A DNA stretch of 64,000 bases from an uncultured Eubacteriales bacterium (GTDB lineage Bacteria > Bacillota > Clostridia > Oscillospirales > Acutalibacteraceae), in NCBI GenBank assembly GCA_934541115.1, contig CAKTDF010000009.1, positions 16,035-80,034 on the forward strand, given 5' to 3'. Below, in pieces: positions 42,058 to 51,502 of this stretch; the stretch's first letter is position 1; each line of letters begins with the position of its first letter. The notes below the pieces were generated by a model that was not told where the DNA came from, did no database searches, and was given only the letters and a program-made list of their open reading frames with translations. A program made the position numbers and the translations under genes.

Positions 42058-44355
42058 ATGGACGAGAAGAAAAAGGAAACCCAGTCCGTTCAAACAGAAG
42101 AACACACGGAAGAAATACCGGAACACTATGAAAATGACGGCTTTGACCGCCTTTTGGAAACAATTAAAATCAGCGGTTTTTCAGAAGAGGATATTGACCG
42201 CATAACCGTTGCATATCATTTTGCGGAAAACGCGCACAGAGGGCAAAAACGCCGCTCCGGCGAGCCGTATATAATCCATCCGGTCGCCGTGGCTCAGATT
42301 CTTGCGGAGATGGGCATGGACACGGACTCCGTCTGCGCCGCACTGCTGCACGATGTGGTTGAGGATACTCCTGTTACCGATAAGGAGATACGCCAAAAAT
42401 TCGGCAAAACGATCGAGCAGCTCGTTGACGGTGTAACAAAGCTCGGTCAGATTACCACCAACAAGACCCAAAGCGACGATGACGCAACAAAGGAGGAGCA
42501 GTTGCTCCTTATGGAAAAGCAGCAGAGCGAGAATGTTCGCAAAATGTTCCTCGCCATGTCAAAGGATATACGCGTAATCATCATCAAGCTTGCCGACCGT
42601 GTTCACAATATGCGCACACTGCGCTTTATGCCGGAGGAAAAGCGCCGCTTCAAAGCGCGTGAAACGCTTGAAATTTATGCACCAATAGCTCACAGACTCG
42701 GTATCAGAGCGTTTAAGGAGGAGCTTGAAGACCTTGCGATCAGCTACCTTGACCCGGTGGCATATAAGGAGATTGCAGCCACGCTTGAGTCTCAGGTCGA
42801 GTCGCGTCAGGCGTTCCTTGATTCCATCAAGAGCCAGATAAGCGAGCGTGTTCTCAAAGAAGTTCCTAACGCGCATATCACGGGACGAATCAAGAGTGTT
42901 CACGGAATATACAGAAAGACCTATATGCAGGGAAGAACGATTGACGAGATATATGACATCTATGCTGTCAGAATTATAGTTGACTCTGTTTTTGAGTGCT
43001 ATTATTGCCTCGGCATAATTCACGATATGTTCAATCCCATTCCCGGCAGATTCAAAGACTATATTTCCACGCCGAAACCGAATATGTATCAGTCTCTGCA
43101 CACGACCGTAATCGGCAAGGACGGTATTCCCTTTGAAGTTCAGATAAGAACATGGGAAATGCACCACACTGCCGAATACGGAATTGCCGCGCACTGGAAG
43201 TATAAGCTCGGAATCGGCGGAAAGGCGAAGTTTGAAGAACGCCTTGCATGGATAAGACAGCTGCTTGAAAATCAAAAAGAAAGCGACGATGTTGAAGAAA
43301 TTGTCAGCATCATCAAAAGCGACTTCACCCCGGACGAGGTGTTTGCATTCACGCCCAAGGGCGATGTGATCAGTCTGCCGATGGGATCTTCAATAGTGGA
43401 TTTTGCATATGCTATTCATTCGGCTGTCGGTTCAAAAATGATCGGCGCAAAGGTTGACGGAAGAATCACTACCCTTGACCATAAGGTCGGCAACGGAGAA
43501 ATTATTGAAATTCTCACCTCCTCAACCCCGCGCGGTCCCAGCCGCGACTGGCTGAAAATTGCCAAAACAAGCTCTGCACGCAGCAAAATCAAAAGCTGGT
43601 TCAAAAAAGAATGCCGTGAGGAGAATATTGGAAGAGGCAAGGAAGAGGTTGACCGCGAGTTCAAACGCAACAACATAGCCCTGCCTGAAAAGCAGATGCA
43701 GGAATTCCTGCTCGGCGTTGCGCAAAAGCAGTCGCTTTCCTCGGTTGATGATCTCTATGCCGCAATAGGCTACGGCGGGCTTTCACTCAACAAGCTCATT
43801 CCGAGAATCAAGGAGGAATATGCCCGTCTCATCAAAGAGCAAAAGGGCGAGGAACCCGAGCCGGAAAAGATTACAACTCAGAAAAAGATGGTTCGTTCGC
43901 CCGAGGGCATTCTCATTGAGGGTATTGATAACTGTCTCATAAAGTTTTCGCGCTGTTGCGACCCGTTGCCCGGTGATGATATCATAGGCTTTATCACGCG
44001 CGGTCACGGTGTCTCTATTCACACAAGGAACTGCACCAATGTTCCAAAGGACATTGCTCATTGCGCCGAACCGGAACGCTGGGTCAATGCGCGCTGGGAC
44101 ACCAAGGTCTCGGATTCTTACCGTGTAACGCTTTGCGTGACCTGCATTAACCGCGTCGGAATGCTCGCCGACCTTTCCGGTCAGCTTGCAAATCTGCACG
44201 TTATGATCCATTCAATATTCACCAAGGAGACCAAAGACGGACGTTGTGCAATTTATCTGACCATTACGGTCAACTCTGCCGAACACCTCAGAGCAGTTGG
44301 AGAAAAGCTAAAAAGAATCAAGGGTGTTCTTGAAGTTGAACGCTCCGGTCTGTAA
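42058..44355 (+). CDS. rel: Bifunctional (p)ppGpp synthetase/hydrolase Rel
   Basis: 765 residues. Order: an acidic N-terminal extension of about 30 residues, the HD hydrolase domain (YIIHPVAVAQIL...LLHDVVEDT), the synthetase domain (GRIKSVHGIYRKTY), a TGS domain (VFAFTPKGDVISLPMGSS), a helical/zinc-finger region (CCDPLPGDDI) and a C-terminal ACT domain. Both the hydrolase HD residues and the synthetase RxKS motif are intact, so it can make and degrade the stringent-response alarmone. AAAGGAGGG precedes the ATG 19 bases after recJ. Confidence 0.96.
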   Translation: MDEKKKETQSVQTEEHTEEIPEHYENDGFDRLLETIKISGFSEEDIDRITVAYHFAENAHRGQKRRSGEPYIIHPVAVAQILAEMGMDTDSVCAALLHDVVEDTPVTDKEIRQKFGKTIEQLVDGVTKLGQITTNKTQSDDDATKEEQLLLMEKQQSENVRKMFLAMSKDIRVIIIKLADRVHNMRTLRFMPEEKRRFKARETLEIYAPIAHRLGIRAFKEELEDLAISYLDPVAYKEIAATLESQVESRQAFLDSIKSQISERVLKEVPNAHITGRIKSVHGIYRKTYMQGRTIDEIYDIYAVRIIVDSVFECYYCLGIIHDMFNPIPGRFKDYISTPKPNMYQSLHTTVIGKDGIPFEVQIRTWEMHHTAEYGIAAHWKYKLGIGGKAKFEERLAWIRQLLENQKESDDVEEIVSIIKSDFTPDEVFAFTPKGDVISLPMGSSIVDFAYAIHSAVGSKMIGAKVDGRITTLDHKVGNGEIIEILTSSTPRGPSRDWLKIAKTSSARSKIKSWFKKECREENIGRGKEEVDREFKRNNIALPEKQMQEFLLGVAQKQSLSSVDDLYAAIGYGGLSLNKLIPRIKEEYARLIKEQKGEEPEPEKITTQKKMVRSPEGILIEGIDNCLIKFSRCCDPLPGDDIIGFITRGHGVSIHTRNCTNVPKDIAHCAEPERWVNARWDTKVSDSYRVTLCVTCINRVGMLADLSGQLANLHVMIHSIFTKETKDGRCAIYLTITVNSAEHLRAVGEKLKRIKGVLEVERSGL

Positions 44356-44466
44356 AAGCTTGAGAACTGCCGTTTGGCATGACATTTGCGGAATATCCGC
44401 ATTTCGGTCGGTTGGCGGCTGTTCGGTTTATAAAAAATTTCAAAAGATTTTAACGGAGAGACAAAA

Positions 44467-44925
44467 ATGCGTTGTGTAATTCAAAGAGTGACCGAAGCTT
44501 CCGTAACGGTTGACGGAAAGATTACCGGTCAGATTCAAAAGGGCTTTATGGTTCTGCTTGGCGTGATGGACGGCGACACAGAAGAAGAAATGCGCCTTCT
44601 TGCCAAAAAGGTGGGAGAAATTCGCATTTTCACCGATGAAAACGACAAGATGAATCTTTCGCTTTCACAGGTCGGCGGAGCGGTTTTGTTGGTTTCTCAG
44701 TTCACTCTTTGCGCAGACATTGCAAAAGGGCGCCGTCCCTCATTCACACCTTCCGCAAAGCCGGAGGTGGCAGAAAGGCTTTATCTTGCGTTTGGCAGAG
44801 AGCTTGAAAAATACGGCGTTACAGATGTTCAATACGGCGTTTTCGGCGCAGATATGGCAGTCAGACTCTGCAATGACGGACCCGTTACTATCGTTATGGA
44901 CACAGATACATGGAAAAGAGGCTGA
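44467..44925 (+). CDS. dtd: D-aminoacyl-tRNA deacylase
   Basis: 152 residues. Removes D-amino acids from mischarged tRNA. The two signature motifs are present: SQFTLCAD (the SQxTL site) and NDGPVTIVMDT (the GP cis-proline motif that enforces chirality). Start MRCVIQRV with ACGGAG upstream. A 15-base perfect palindrome, TGCGGAATATCCGCA, lies at 44387-44401 in the short gap after rel. Confidence 0.96.
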   Translation: MRCVIQRVTEASVTVDGKITGQIQKGFMVLLGVMDGDTEEEMRLLAKKVGEIRIFTDENDKMNLSLSQVGGAVLLVSQFTLCADIAKGRRPSFTPSAKPEVAERLYLAFGRELEKYGVTDVQYGVFGADMAVRLCNDGPVTIVMDTDTWKRG

Positions 44926-44929
44926 ATTC

Positions 44930-45568
44930 ATGAAGCTTAAAGTTGAAGGCTATCCCGTTGGGTATATGGAAACCAACTGTTATCTTGTTACCGATGAGGA
45001 AAGTTCACACCGTTTTGTTGTTGACCCGGGCTGTTGGGACGGCTCGCTCAAAAGGCTGCTTTTAAAAGTTGAAGATGGCGAGCTTGATTATATTATTCTT
45101 ACACACGGTCATTTTGACCATATTCTCGGCGTTCTTGACGTACAAAAAAGATATGGCGGAAAAATTGTTATTCACAAAAATGATTCGGATTGTTTTGTCA
45201 ACAAGGAGCGTTCACTTATGCGGAGCATGGGCGCAGCCGGAGATTTGCCGCCAAAAGCGGATATCCTCGTCAAAGACGGAGACAAGCTCCCGTTCGGCAA
45301 CGGTTTTATAACTGTTATGCACACTCCGGGTCACAGTGAGGGCAGCGTGTGCTATCTTATAGACGACCTTGTTTTTAGCGGAGATACGCTTTTTTACGGT
45401 TCAATAGGAAGAACCGATTTTGATTACGGCAGCCGTGACGACATAATGAGGAGCATAAGGCGGCTTGCCGCACTTGAGGGAGACAGAAAGGTCTATCCCG
45501 GACACGGAATGCTCACAACACTTGAGAGAGAACGAAAAAACAACATTTATTTAAAAGAAGAAAAATGA
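44930..45568 (+). CDS. Metallo-beta-lactamase-fold hydrolase (GloB-like)
   Basis: 212 residues. The metal motif is THGHFDHILG (HxHxDH), with further ligands in TPGHSEGS, FSGDTLF and YPGHG, as in glyoxalase-II-type hydrolases. I place the start at ATG 44930, four bases after the dtd stop, with GAGG upstream; the open frame extends 5' through dtd but does not look coding there. Its stop overlaps the hemZ start (ATGA), so it is coupled to it. Substrate unknown; the conserved link to dtd and hemZ is seen in many Clostridia. Confidence 0.9.
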   Translation: MKLKVEGYPVGYMETNCYLVTDEESSHRFVVDPGCWDGSLKRLLLKVEDGELDYIILTHGHFDHILGVLDVQKRYGGKIVIHKNDSDCFVNKERSLMRSMGAAGDLPPKADILVKDGDKLPFGNGFITVMHTPGHSEGSVCYLIDDLVFSGDTLFYGSIGRTDFDYGSRDDIMRSIRRLAALEGDRKVYPGHGMLTTLERERKNNIYLKEEK

Positions 45569-47043
45569 AACTTATAATTATAGATAATACCTACCACTAC
45601 GAGACGGAAAACCTCGTCAGAGTGTTTTGCCCTAATGAGAAAATAGAGACCGTTCACGAGGATATAGAAAGCGGAGAACGCTTTGTTAAAACTCAGCTCG
45701 CAAAAACAGAAAACGGCGCGTTGATTCGTGTTTCCGCCCGACTTTTTGAAAAAGAGGAAAAGAGCGAAAAAGAGTTCTCTCTTTCGGAAAAGCTTTTGCA
45801 TGAAAGCGATGACAGCTTTTTTGAACGCAAGACGGCTCAGCTGCTTTTTAGGCTTCTTCAAAGTCAGACGGGCTACACTCCGCCTTGGGGGATACTCACC
45901 GGCGTGAGACCGGCAAAGCTCATGACGACGCTTTGCTCGGACTGCGGAGAAGAAGAGGCAGTGCGCTATTTTGAACAGGAGCTTTTTGTCAGCCGCGAAA
46001 AGGCGCAGCTTGCGCTTTCCGTTTCAAAAAAGGAAAAGCCGATCATCGATGAGAGTCTGAAGAATTCTTTCAGCTTTTATGTCTCAATTCCGTTTTGTCC
46101 CACAAGGTGCAGCTATTGCTCCTTTGTTTCTCATTCAAACGAGAGCGCCAAAAAGCTCATTCCGCAGTATGTGACTCTCCTTTGCAAGGAGATTGAAGAA
46201 ACGGCAAAGATTGCAGCCTCGCTTTCTCTTAGGCTTGAAAGCGTATACATAGGCGGAGGTACGCCGACGGCACTGCCGGCAGATGAGCTTTTGCGGCTTA
46301 CTCAGACAATTTCAAAGCATTTTGATATTTCCTCGGTTCGTGAATATACTATTGAAGCGGGCAGACCAGACAGTGTAGACGGCGATAAGCTTGAAGTGAT
46401 AAAGCAAAGCGGTGCCAAACGAATCAGTATAAACCCGCAGACATTCAACAACAGCGTGCTTGAGGCTATCGGACGCCGCCACAGCGCAGAGATGACAGAG
46501 CAGGCTATGCTCCTTGCACGTGAGCACGGCTTTGGCAACATCAACATGGATCTCATAGCAGGACTCCCGACGGATACATTTGAAAGCTTTAAGAAGACGC
46601 TTGAAAAAACACTCTCCTTTGAGCCTGAGAACATCACTGTTCACACTCTTGCGCTTAAGCGCTCCTCAACGCTTGTTACTGAAGAAAAGGAAAAGGGCAG
46701 CGCTCTTGAGGCGCAGAAAATGCTTTCTTTTGCCTTTAAAAAGCTGACAGAAAACGGCTATGAGCCTTACTATATGTATCGCCAAAGCAAGTGCCTCGGC
46801 AACCTTGAAAACGTCGGCTGGGCAAAAAAAGGTTATGAGTGTCGCTATAATGTCTACATGATGGAGGAGTGCCACACGGTTCTTGCCTGCGGCGCAGGCG
46901 CGGTGACAAAGCTGCGCTCTCCGCTTTCAAAAGACATTGAACGCATTTTTAACTTCAAATACCCGTATGAATATATTAACCGCTTTGATGAGCTGCTTGA
47001 CCGCAAAAAGCATATTGCAGAGTTTTATGAGGGCAAGCTTTGA
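45565..47043 (+). CDS. hemZ: Radical-SAM coproporphyrinogen-dehydrogenase-like protein HemZ
   Basis: 492 residues. A 160-residue N-terminal domain is followed by a radical-SAM barrel with PFCPTRCSYCSF (the three cluster cysteines, CxxxCxxC, with Tyr before the last), GGGTPTAL and a HemN-type C-terminal part (NITVHTLALKRSS). This is the HemZ layout; B. subtilis HemZ is assigned to anaerobic haem synthesis. No other haem genes occur in the window and many of these organisms make no haem, so another porphyrin or radical reaction is possible. Overlaps the MBL gene by four bases. Confidence 0.9.
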   Translation: MKLIIIDNTYHYETENLVRVFCPNEKIETVHEDIESGERFVKTQLAKTENGALIRVSARLFEKEEKSEKEFSLSEKLLHESDDSFFERKTAQLLFRLLQSQTGYTPPWGILTGVRPAKLMTTLCSDCGEEEAVRYFEQELFVSREKAQLALSVSKKEKPIIDESLKNSFSFYVSIPFCPTRCSYCSFVSHSNESAKKLIPQYVTLLCKEIEETAKIAASLSLRLESVYIGGGTPTALPADELLRLTQTISKHFDISSVREYTIEAGRPDSVDGDKLEVIKQSGAKRISINPQTFNNSVLEAIGRRHSAEMTEQAMLLAREHGFGNINMDLIAGLPTDTFESFKKTLEKTLSFEPENITVHTLALKRSSTLVTEEKEKGSALEAQKMLSFAFKKLTENGYEPYYMYRQSKCLGNLENVGWAKKGYECRYNVYMMEECHTVLACGAGAVTKLRSPLSKDIERIFNFKYPYEYINRFDELLDRKKHIAEFYEGKL

Positions 47044-47078
47044 CGATTTAGGTCCTTTTGGAGCGGTAATCCGCATTT

Positions 47079-48032
47079 TTGGTGGTGAGAACAACGAGCG
47101 AATACAACAATATTATCGATATCAACGAAATGGCGAGCCTTTCTCCGGATAAGCTCATTGAACTGAGCGAGGAATTCTTTTTTTCACAGGTTCGGCGGGC
47201 AGCGGAAAAAGTTTGTGCAGATGGGAGAAAGCGTGTTATAATGCTCGCGGGTCCAAGTTCATCAGGAAAAACCACAACCGCAGAGCTGCTTTCAAAGGAA
47301 CTTGAAAGGAACGGCAGAACGTCAAAGGTTATTTCGCTTGATGACTTTTATCTCAATCAAGACAAAAAGCTATATTTTGAAGACGGAACGCCGGATTTTG
47401 AAACCATAAAATCGCTTGACGTTGATGAAATCATAAAGTGCCTTTCAGACATCACCGAAACGGGCGAGGCTTTTCTTCCGCGCTTTTCTTTCACAAAGCA
47501 AAGACGCGAGGAGGAGCGTGTTCATCTCACTCTCAAAGAAGATGAGTTGGTTATTGTTGAAGGACTCCATGCACTCAACCCCGTGATAACCGAATCGCTT
47601 GACGGAGAAAAGCTTTCAAAGCTTTATGTCAGCGTTTCTTCAAGAGTGATAAGCGGCGGCTCTGTTTTTCTTTCAAAAAGAGATATCCGTTTTATCCGCA
47701 GAATGGTGCGAGATTATCAATTCAGAAATTCAAAGGTTGATTATACGTTCTTTCTTTGGAACGGCGTGAGAATGGGCGAAGACAGATATCTTTTTCCGTT
47801 CAGCTCGCTTGCCGATTTGAAAATAGATTCATTTCACAGCTACGAAATGTGCGTGCTGAAAACGATTGCAATTTCGCTTTTGGCACACATTGAAAAAGGC
47901 AGCCCTTACTATGACAGGGCAGAGGAGCTTTGCGAAAAGCTTTCGCAATTTGTTGCAATTGAAAAAGACAGGATTCCGCAAAATTCCCTTTTGCGTGAAT
48001 TTGTCGGACAGGAGGAAACAAACCTTGGCTGA
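47079..48032 (+). CDS. Uridine-kinase-like nucleoside kinase
   Basis: 317 residues. Walker A GPSSSGKTT, the DDFYLN substrate loop and IVEGLHALNP match the uridine kinase/phosphoribulokinase family; the extra N-terminal 40 residues and the C-terminal 60 are typical of the larger Firmicutes form. The start is uncertain: TTG 47079, GTG 47082 or GTG 47085 all lie in frame and GGAG is rather far upstream. Its last 8 bases overlap the next gene, giving translational coupling to the SpoVB-type flippase. Confidence 0.85.
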   Translation: MVVRTTSEYNNIIDINEMASLSPDKLIELSEEFFFSQVRRAAEKVCADGRKRVIMLAGPSSSGKTTTAELLSKELERNGRTSKVISLDDFYLNQDKKLYFEDGTPDFETIKSLDVDEIIKCLSDITETGEAFLPRFSFTKQRREEERVHLTLKEDELVIVEGLHALNPVITESLDGEKLSKLYVSVSSRVISGGSVFLSKRDIRFIRRMVRDYQFRNSKVDYTFFLWNGVRMGEDRYLFPFSSLADLKIDSFHSYEMCVLKTIAISLLAHIEKGSPYYDRAEELCEKLSQFVAIEKDRIPQNSLLREFVGQEETNLG

Positions 48033-49788
48033 AAGAAAAAAACAATCTCTTCTGACCGGTGCCGGCGTGCTTGCAATAGCAACCGTTCTGGTCAAAATCA
48101 TCGGTGCAGTCTATAAAATTCCGTTGACTAACCTCATCGGAATGGAGGGCTATGCCTATTTCACCGGTGCGTATGACATTTATGTTCCGATTTATTCAAT
48201 TTCCATGGCGGGCTTGCCTATTGCGGTTTCAAAGCTGGTTTCTCAGAACATTGAACTCGGCAGGGCAAGGAATGCAGAGAAAATTTTCGGTGTTTCAAGA
48301 AAGCTGTTTTTCCTCGTCGGTCTTTTCGGAACAGTTTTGCTTGCGGCTGTTGCCGTGCCGTATTCCCGCATGGTTCATTCTCCGGAAAATTACATAAGCA
48401 TGCTCGTTGTTTCTCCGTGTATTCTTTTCTGCTGCATGATGTCTTCGTTCCGCGGCTATTATGAGGGACTCAAAAACATGACGCCCACCGGCATTTCTCA
48501 GGTTATTGAAGCGTTTGTCAAGCTTGTTTTCGGTCTTGCCGCAACATGGGTGTTCATAAGCGCGGTTTTGAATGGCTACACAAAAAATAATGTGAACGGA
48601 ACGGCGGTTGTTCTCGGCGTCAATGTCAACAGTCAGAGCGAAGCTTTGAGCGTAATATACCCCTATGCCGCAGCTGTTGCTATTCTCGGCGTTACTCTCG
48701 GCTCTGTGATAGGCTATGTCTATCTGTACATCTACTATAAGCGGCACGGTTTCGGTTTTACAAGAGAAGAGCTTGTTAATTCTCCGCCGCCGGAGGAGGA
48801 ACCCGTTCTGCGCAAGCAGATTATTTCAATTGCCGCTCCCGTTGCGCTCAGCTCTCTCATTGTCAATATCAGTAACATGATCGACACAACAATGATAAGA
48901 ACCCGTCTTGCCCATGCTGTGGAGGTCGGAATGGATGTTATCAAGAATATGTACTCGGAAGCATTTGTTGCAGCAGGAGTGAGAGACGAAAAAATTTCAG
49001 ATTATCTTTATGCAACGCACGCCTCCGTACTGAACATAAAGAATCTTGTTCCGACAATTGTTATGACGCTCGGAATCAGCGCAATACCCATGCTTACCTC
49101 TGCGTGGACAGCAAAAAACAAGCGTGAAGTCAGAAAAACGGTTCATTCAACGCTGCGTGTTTCAATGATGATTGCGCTCCCGGCAGGACTCGGCATTGCG
49201 GCGCTCTCCGGTCCGATCCTTGACTTGCTTTATCATTCTGAGGCGGAAATGATACCCATTGGTGCTCCGATGCTCAGAATATACGGCTTCGGAATCTTTA
49301 TGTTTGCCGTGGCTTCGCCCATTACGAATATGCTTCAGGCGGTCGGCAGACTTGATGTTCCGATAAAGTCTGTTGCAATCGGTTCGGTTGTCAAAATTAT
49401 TCTCAACTTTTTCCTCATCGGTAACCCGAATATCAATATCAACGGAGCGGTTTGGAGCACGGTCATATGCTACATTATCATGCTTTCAATCAACTTTGTT
49501 GCCCTTGTCAAGGTGACAAAAATAAGAATAAATATTCTTTCTGTTTTCATCAAACCTTGCGTGGCTGCAATCGTTTGCGCAGTTGCGGCGTATTTCAGCA
49601 ATCTGCTTCTTGCAGATAAGCTCGGCATTTCTTCTCGCCTTTCAACCCTTGTTGCAGTCTGCATCGGCGGCGTTTTCTATGCTGCAACGCTGATGCTCAT
49701 AAAAGGAATTGCAAAAGATGACGTTGAAATGCTTCCGGGCGGTGAAAAAATCTCAAAAGCTCTTGCAAAATTCGGATTATTAGGGTAA
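48025..49788 (+). CDS. spoVB: SpoVB/MurJ-type polysaccharide flippase (MOP superfamily)
   Basis: 587 residues with about 14 membrane helices of the MVF/polysaccharide-transporter type (LTGAGVLAIATVLVKIIGAV at the N-terminus, YKIPLTNLIG, FRGYYEGLKNMTPTGISQ). Start TTG 48025 with AGGAGG 9 bases upstream inside the preceding gene. The following mazG-HU-yabO-yabP-yabQ-divIC-yabR order matches the yabM(spoVB)-yabN-yabO-yabP-yabQ-divIC-yabR region of B. subtilis, which supports the SpoVB name: a lipid-linked peptidoglycan precursor flippase for the spore cortex. A vegetative MurJ-like role cannot be excluded. Confidence 0.87.
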   Translation: MAERKKQSLLTGAGVLAIATVLVKIIGAVYKIPLTNLIGMEGYAYFTGAYDIYVPIYSISMAGLPIAVSKLVSQNIELGRARNAEKIFGVSRKLFFLVGLFGTVLLAAVAVPYSRMVHSPENYISMLVVSPCILFCCMMSSFRGYYEGLKNMTPTGISQVIEAFVKLVFGLAATWVFISAVLNGYTKNNVNGTAVVLGVNVNSQSEALSVIYPYAAAVAILGVTLGSVIGYVYLYIYYKRHGFGFTREELVNSPPPEEEPVLRKQIISIAAPVALSSLIVNISNMIDTTMIRTRLAHAVEVGMDVIKNMYSEAFVAAGVRDEKISDYLYATHASVLNIKNLVPTIVMTLGISAIPMLTSAWTAKNKREVRKTVHSTLRVSMMIALPAGLGIAALSGPILDLLYHSEAEMIPIGAPMLRIYGFGIFMFAVASPITNMLQAVGRLDVPIKSVAIGSVVKIILNFFLIGNPNININGAVWSTVICYIIMLSINFVALVKVTKIRINILSVFIKPCVAAIVCAVAAYFSNLLLADKLGISSRLSTLVAVCIGGVFYAATLMLIKGIAKDDVEMLPGGEKISKALAKFGLLG

Positions 49789-49870
49789 AATAGCGTAGTT
49801 GCTGTTTATTATCTATTAACGCACATCATATCGGTTTGACGCGGTATGAAAAGCTGAGGTAATTTTTAAA

Positions 49871-50677
49871 ATGAAGGATTTCAGTTTTAAATCAAAATAC
49901 GGTTTTGACGACCTTTGCGAGATCATGCGCATTTTGCGCGAACCGGGCGGCTGTCCATGGGATCGTGAACAGACTCATGAAAGCATAAAAAGCTCCTTTA
50001 TTGAGGAGACATATGAGGTCATTGAGGCTATCAACAAAAATGACAAGACACTCATGTGCGAAGAACTCGGAGACGTTCTTCTTCAGGTTGTTTTTCACGC
50101 GGAAATAGAACGCGGAGAGAACACCTTTGATATAAGCGATGTCTGCGACGGAATATGCAAAAAGCTGATTGAGCGTCACCCTCATGTTTTTGCCGCCGAC
50201 AGTGCCGATACTCCGCAAGAGGTGCTTGTCAAGTGGGACGAGATAAAACGCAAAACCAAGGGACAGAAAAGTCAGGGCGACTCAATGAAGGCTGTTCCGC
50301 TTGAACTTCCGGCTCTCATGAGGGCGCAAAAGCTCCAGTCCAAGGCAAAAAAAGCGGGCTTTGACTGGGACAACGCCGACGGTGCCTTTGATGCGCTCAA
50401 GGGTGAGATTGCAGAGCTTGAAGAAGCGCGGAGCGAAAAAGACTTTGCCGCGGTTGAAGACGAGCTTGGAGACGTGCTGTTTTCGGCGGTCAACGTTGCA
50501 AGGTTTCTCGGCGTAGACAGCGAAGAGGCTCTCACAAAGGCAAGCAACAAGTTTTTGAAGCGATATCTGATCGTTGAAGAACTTGCAAAAGAAAGAAATA
50601 TCGACATGAAATCCACGCCGATTGAAGAGCTGGACAAGCTTTGGCATGAGGCAAAAAAATCTCTTGAATCCAATTAA
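49871..50677 (+). CDS. mazG: Nucleoside triphosphate pyrophosphohydrolase MazG
   Basis: 268 residues, two MazG domains in tandem. The first has GGCPWDREQTHESI and EELGDVLLQVVFHAEI (metal-binding ExxED-like); the second has EDELGDVLFSAVNVARFLG. Hydrolyses NTPs, including non-canonical ones, to NMP and pyrophosphate. In Bacillus the orthologue YabN carries an extra methylase domain, absent here. GAGGT upstream of the ATG. Confidence 0.94.
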   Translation: MKDFSFKSKYGFDDLCEIMRILREPGGCPWDREQTHESIKSSFIEETYEVIEAINKNDKTLMCEELGDVLLQVVFHAEIERGENTFDISDVCDGICKKLIERHPHVFAADSADTPQEVLVKWDEIKRKTKGQKSQGDSMKAVPLELPALMRAQKLQSKAKKAGFDWDNADGAFDALKGEIAELEEARSEKDFAAVEDELGDVLFSAVNVARFLGVDSEEALTKASNKFLKRYLIVEELAKERNIDMKSTPIEELDKLWHEAKKSLESN

Positions 50678-50734
50678 GGCGCGAGATGTATTAATCGCAG
50701 ACTTATGGAAAATATATTTTTGGAGGACACACAA

Positions 50735-51007
50735 ATGAATAAAACCGAATTGGTCGCTGCCGTTGCAGCAAAAGCAGAGATTTCAAAAAAGGACGCAGAA
50801 AAGGCTGTTGCAGCTGTTTTCGGCGCAGTTGAAGAAGCTCTTGTTAAGGGCGATAAGGTTCAGCTCATCGGCTTTGGTACTTTTGAAGTTAAGGAAAGAG
50901 CAGCAAGAACCGGTCATAATCCCAGAACAGGCGAAGCTGTTGAAATCGCTGCTTCAAAGGTTCCCTCATTTAAGGCAGGCGCAGCTCTTAAGAACGCTGT
51001 AAAATAA
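50735..51007 (+). CDS. hup: DNA-binding protein HU
   Basis: 90 residues. MNKTELVAAVAAKAEISKKD at the start and GFGTFEVKERAARTGHNP with the DNA-intercalating arm NPRTGE identify HU, the main nucleoid protein. GGAGG lies 8 bases before the ATG; an in-frame ATG ten codons earlier has no ribosome site. The gene is inserted between mazG and the S4 gene, the usual clostridial order. Confidence 0.97.
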   Translation: MNKTELVAAVAAKAEISKKDAEKAVAAVFGAVEEALVKGDKVQLIGFGTFEVKERAARTGHNPRTGEAVEIAASKVPSFKAGAALKNAVK

Positions 51008-51063
51008 TTATTCGGAGCCGCATAACATGCGGCTCTCTGTTTTTTTTGGAGAAGATTAAATAA

Positions 51064-51306
51064 ATGAGACTTGACAAGTATTTAAAGGTTTCGCGCCTTA
51101 TAAAAAGGCGCACCGTTGCAAACGAGGTCTGTGACGCAAAGCATGTTACCGTCAACGGAAAGGTTGCCCGGGCGTCATACGATGTTAAGGTTGGCGACGT
51201 GATTGAGATTCAGATGGGTGAGAATCGCCTTTGTGCAAAAGTGCTCGCAGTGAATGAGTACGCAACAAAAGAAAATGCCTCGGCAATGTATGAAATCATA
51301 GCTTAA
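51064..51306 (+). CDS. rqcP: S4-domain RNA-binding protein RqcP (YabO)
   Basis: 80 residues, almost all S4 domain: MRLDKYLKVSRLIKRRTVA then HVTVNGKVARASYDVKVGD. B. subtilis RqcP (YabO) works with RqcH in ribosome-associated quality control, adding alanine tails on stalled nascent chains. Position between HU and yabP matches that assignment. Stop codon lies inside the start of a family B repeat. Confidence 0.93.
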   Translation: MRLDKYLKVSRLIKRRTVANEVCDAKHVTVNGKVARASYDVKVGDVIEIQMGENRLCAKVLAVNEYATKENASAMYEIIA

Positions 51307-51345
51307 GCAATGCGCCAGAAGAATTTGTTTTCCGGCACATTGCGG
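51307..51345. repeat. Dispersed palindromic repeat, family B, copy 2
   Basis: CAATGCGCCAGAAGAATTTG facing TTTTCCGGCACATTGCGG. Both halves are nearly the same as in the copy at 21495. It lies between yabO and yabP, next to a family A fragment. Confidence 0.6.
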
Positions 51346-51377
51346 CGCACTCCTTGCCTGAATCTGTTCCCGTCATG

Positions 51378-51447
51378 CTGCACAAAAGCTTCTTGACTTG
51401 CATCGGCAAGCCTGCAAAATTTTTGTGCGGTAATGCATTAAGAATAT
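51378..51447. repeat. Dispersed palindromic repeat, family A, copy 3 (partial)
   Basis: GCACAAAAGC and TTTTTGTGCGGTAATGCATT flank the core GGCAAGCCTGCAAAA. The core is inverted relative to the right arm when compared with the copy at 17011, a sign of rearrangement within the palindrome. The left end of the element is missing. Confidence 0.55.
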
Positions 51448-51452
51448 CCGCT

Positions 51453-51493
51453 CTCCCTTTTTCATAATTATTATTGAGTTATGAAAATGGGAG
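51453..51493 (+). promoter_or_regulatory. Hairpin that pairs with the yabP ribosome-binding site
   Basis: CTCCCTTTTTCATAA (51453-51467) pairs with TTATGAAAATGGGAG (51479-51493), 14 of 15 positions, across an 11-base loop. The right arm contains the GGGAG of the GGGAGGG ribosome site of yabP. In a long read-through transcript the site would be hidden; a transcript beginning after 51467 would free it. Confidence 0.6.
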
Positions 51494-51502
51494 GGTGTTT
51501 TT

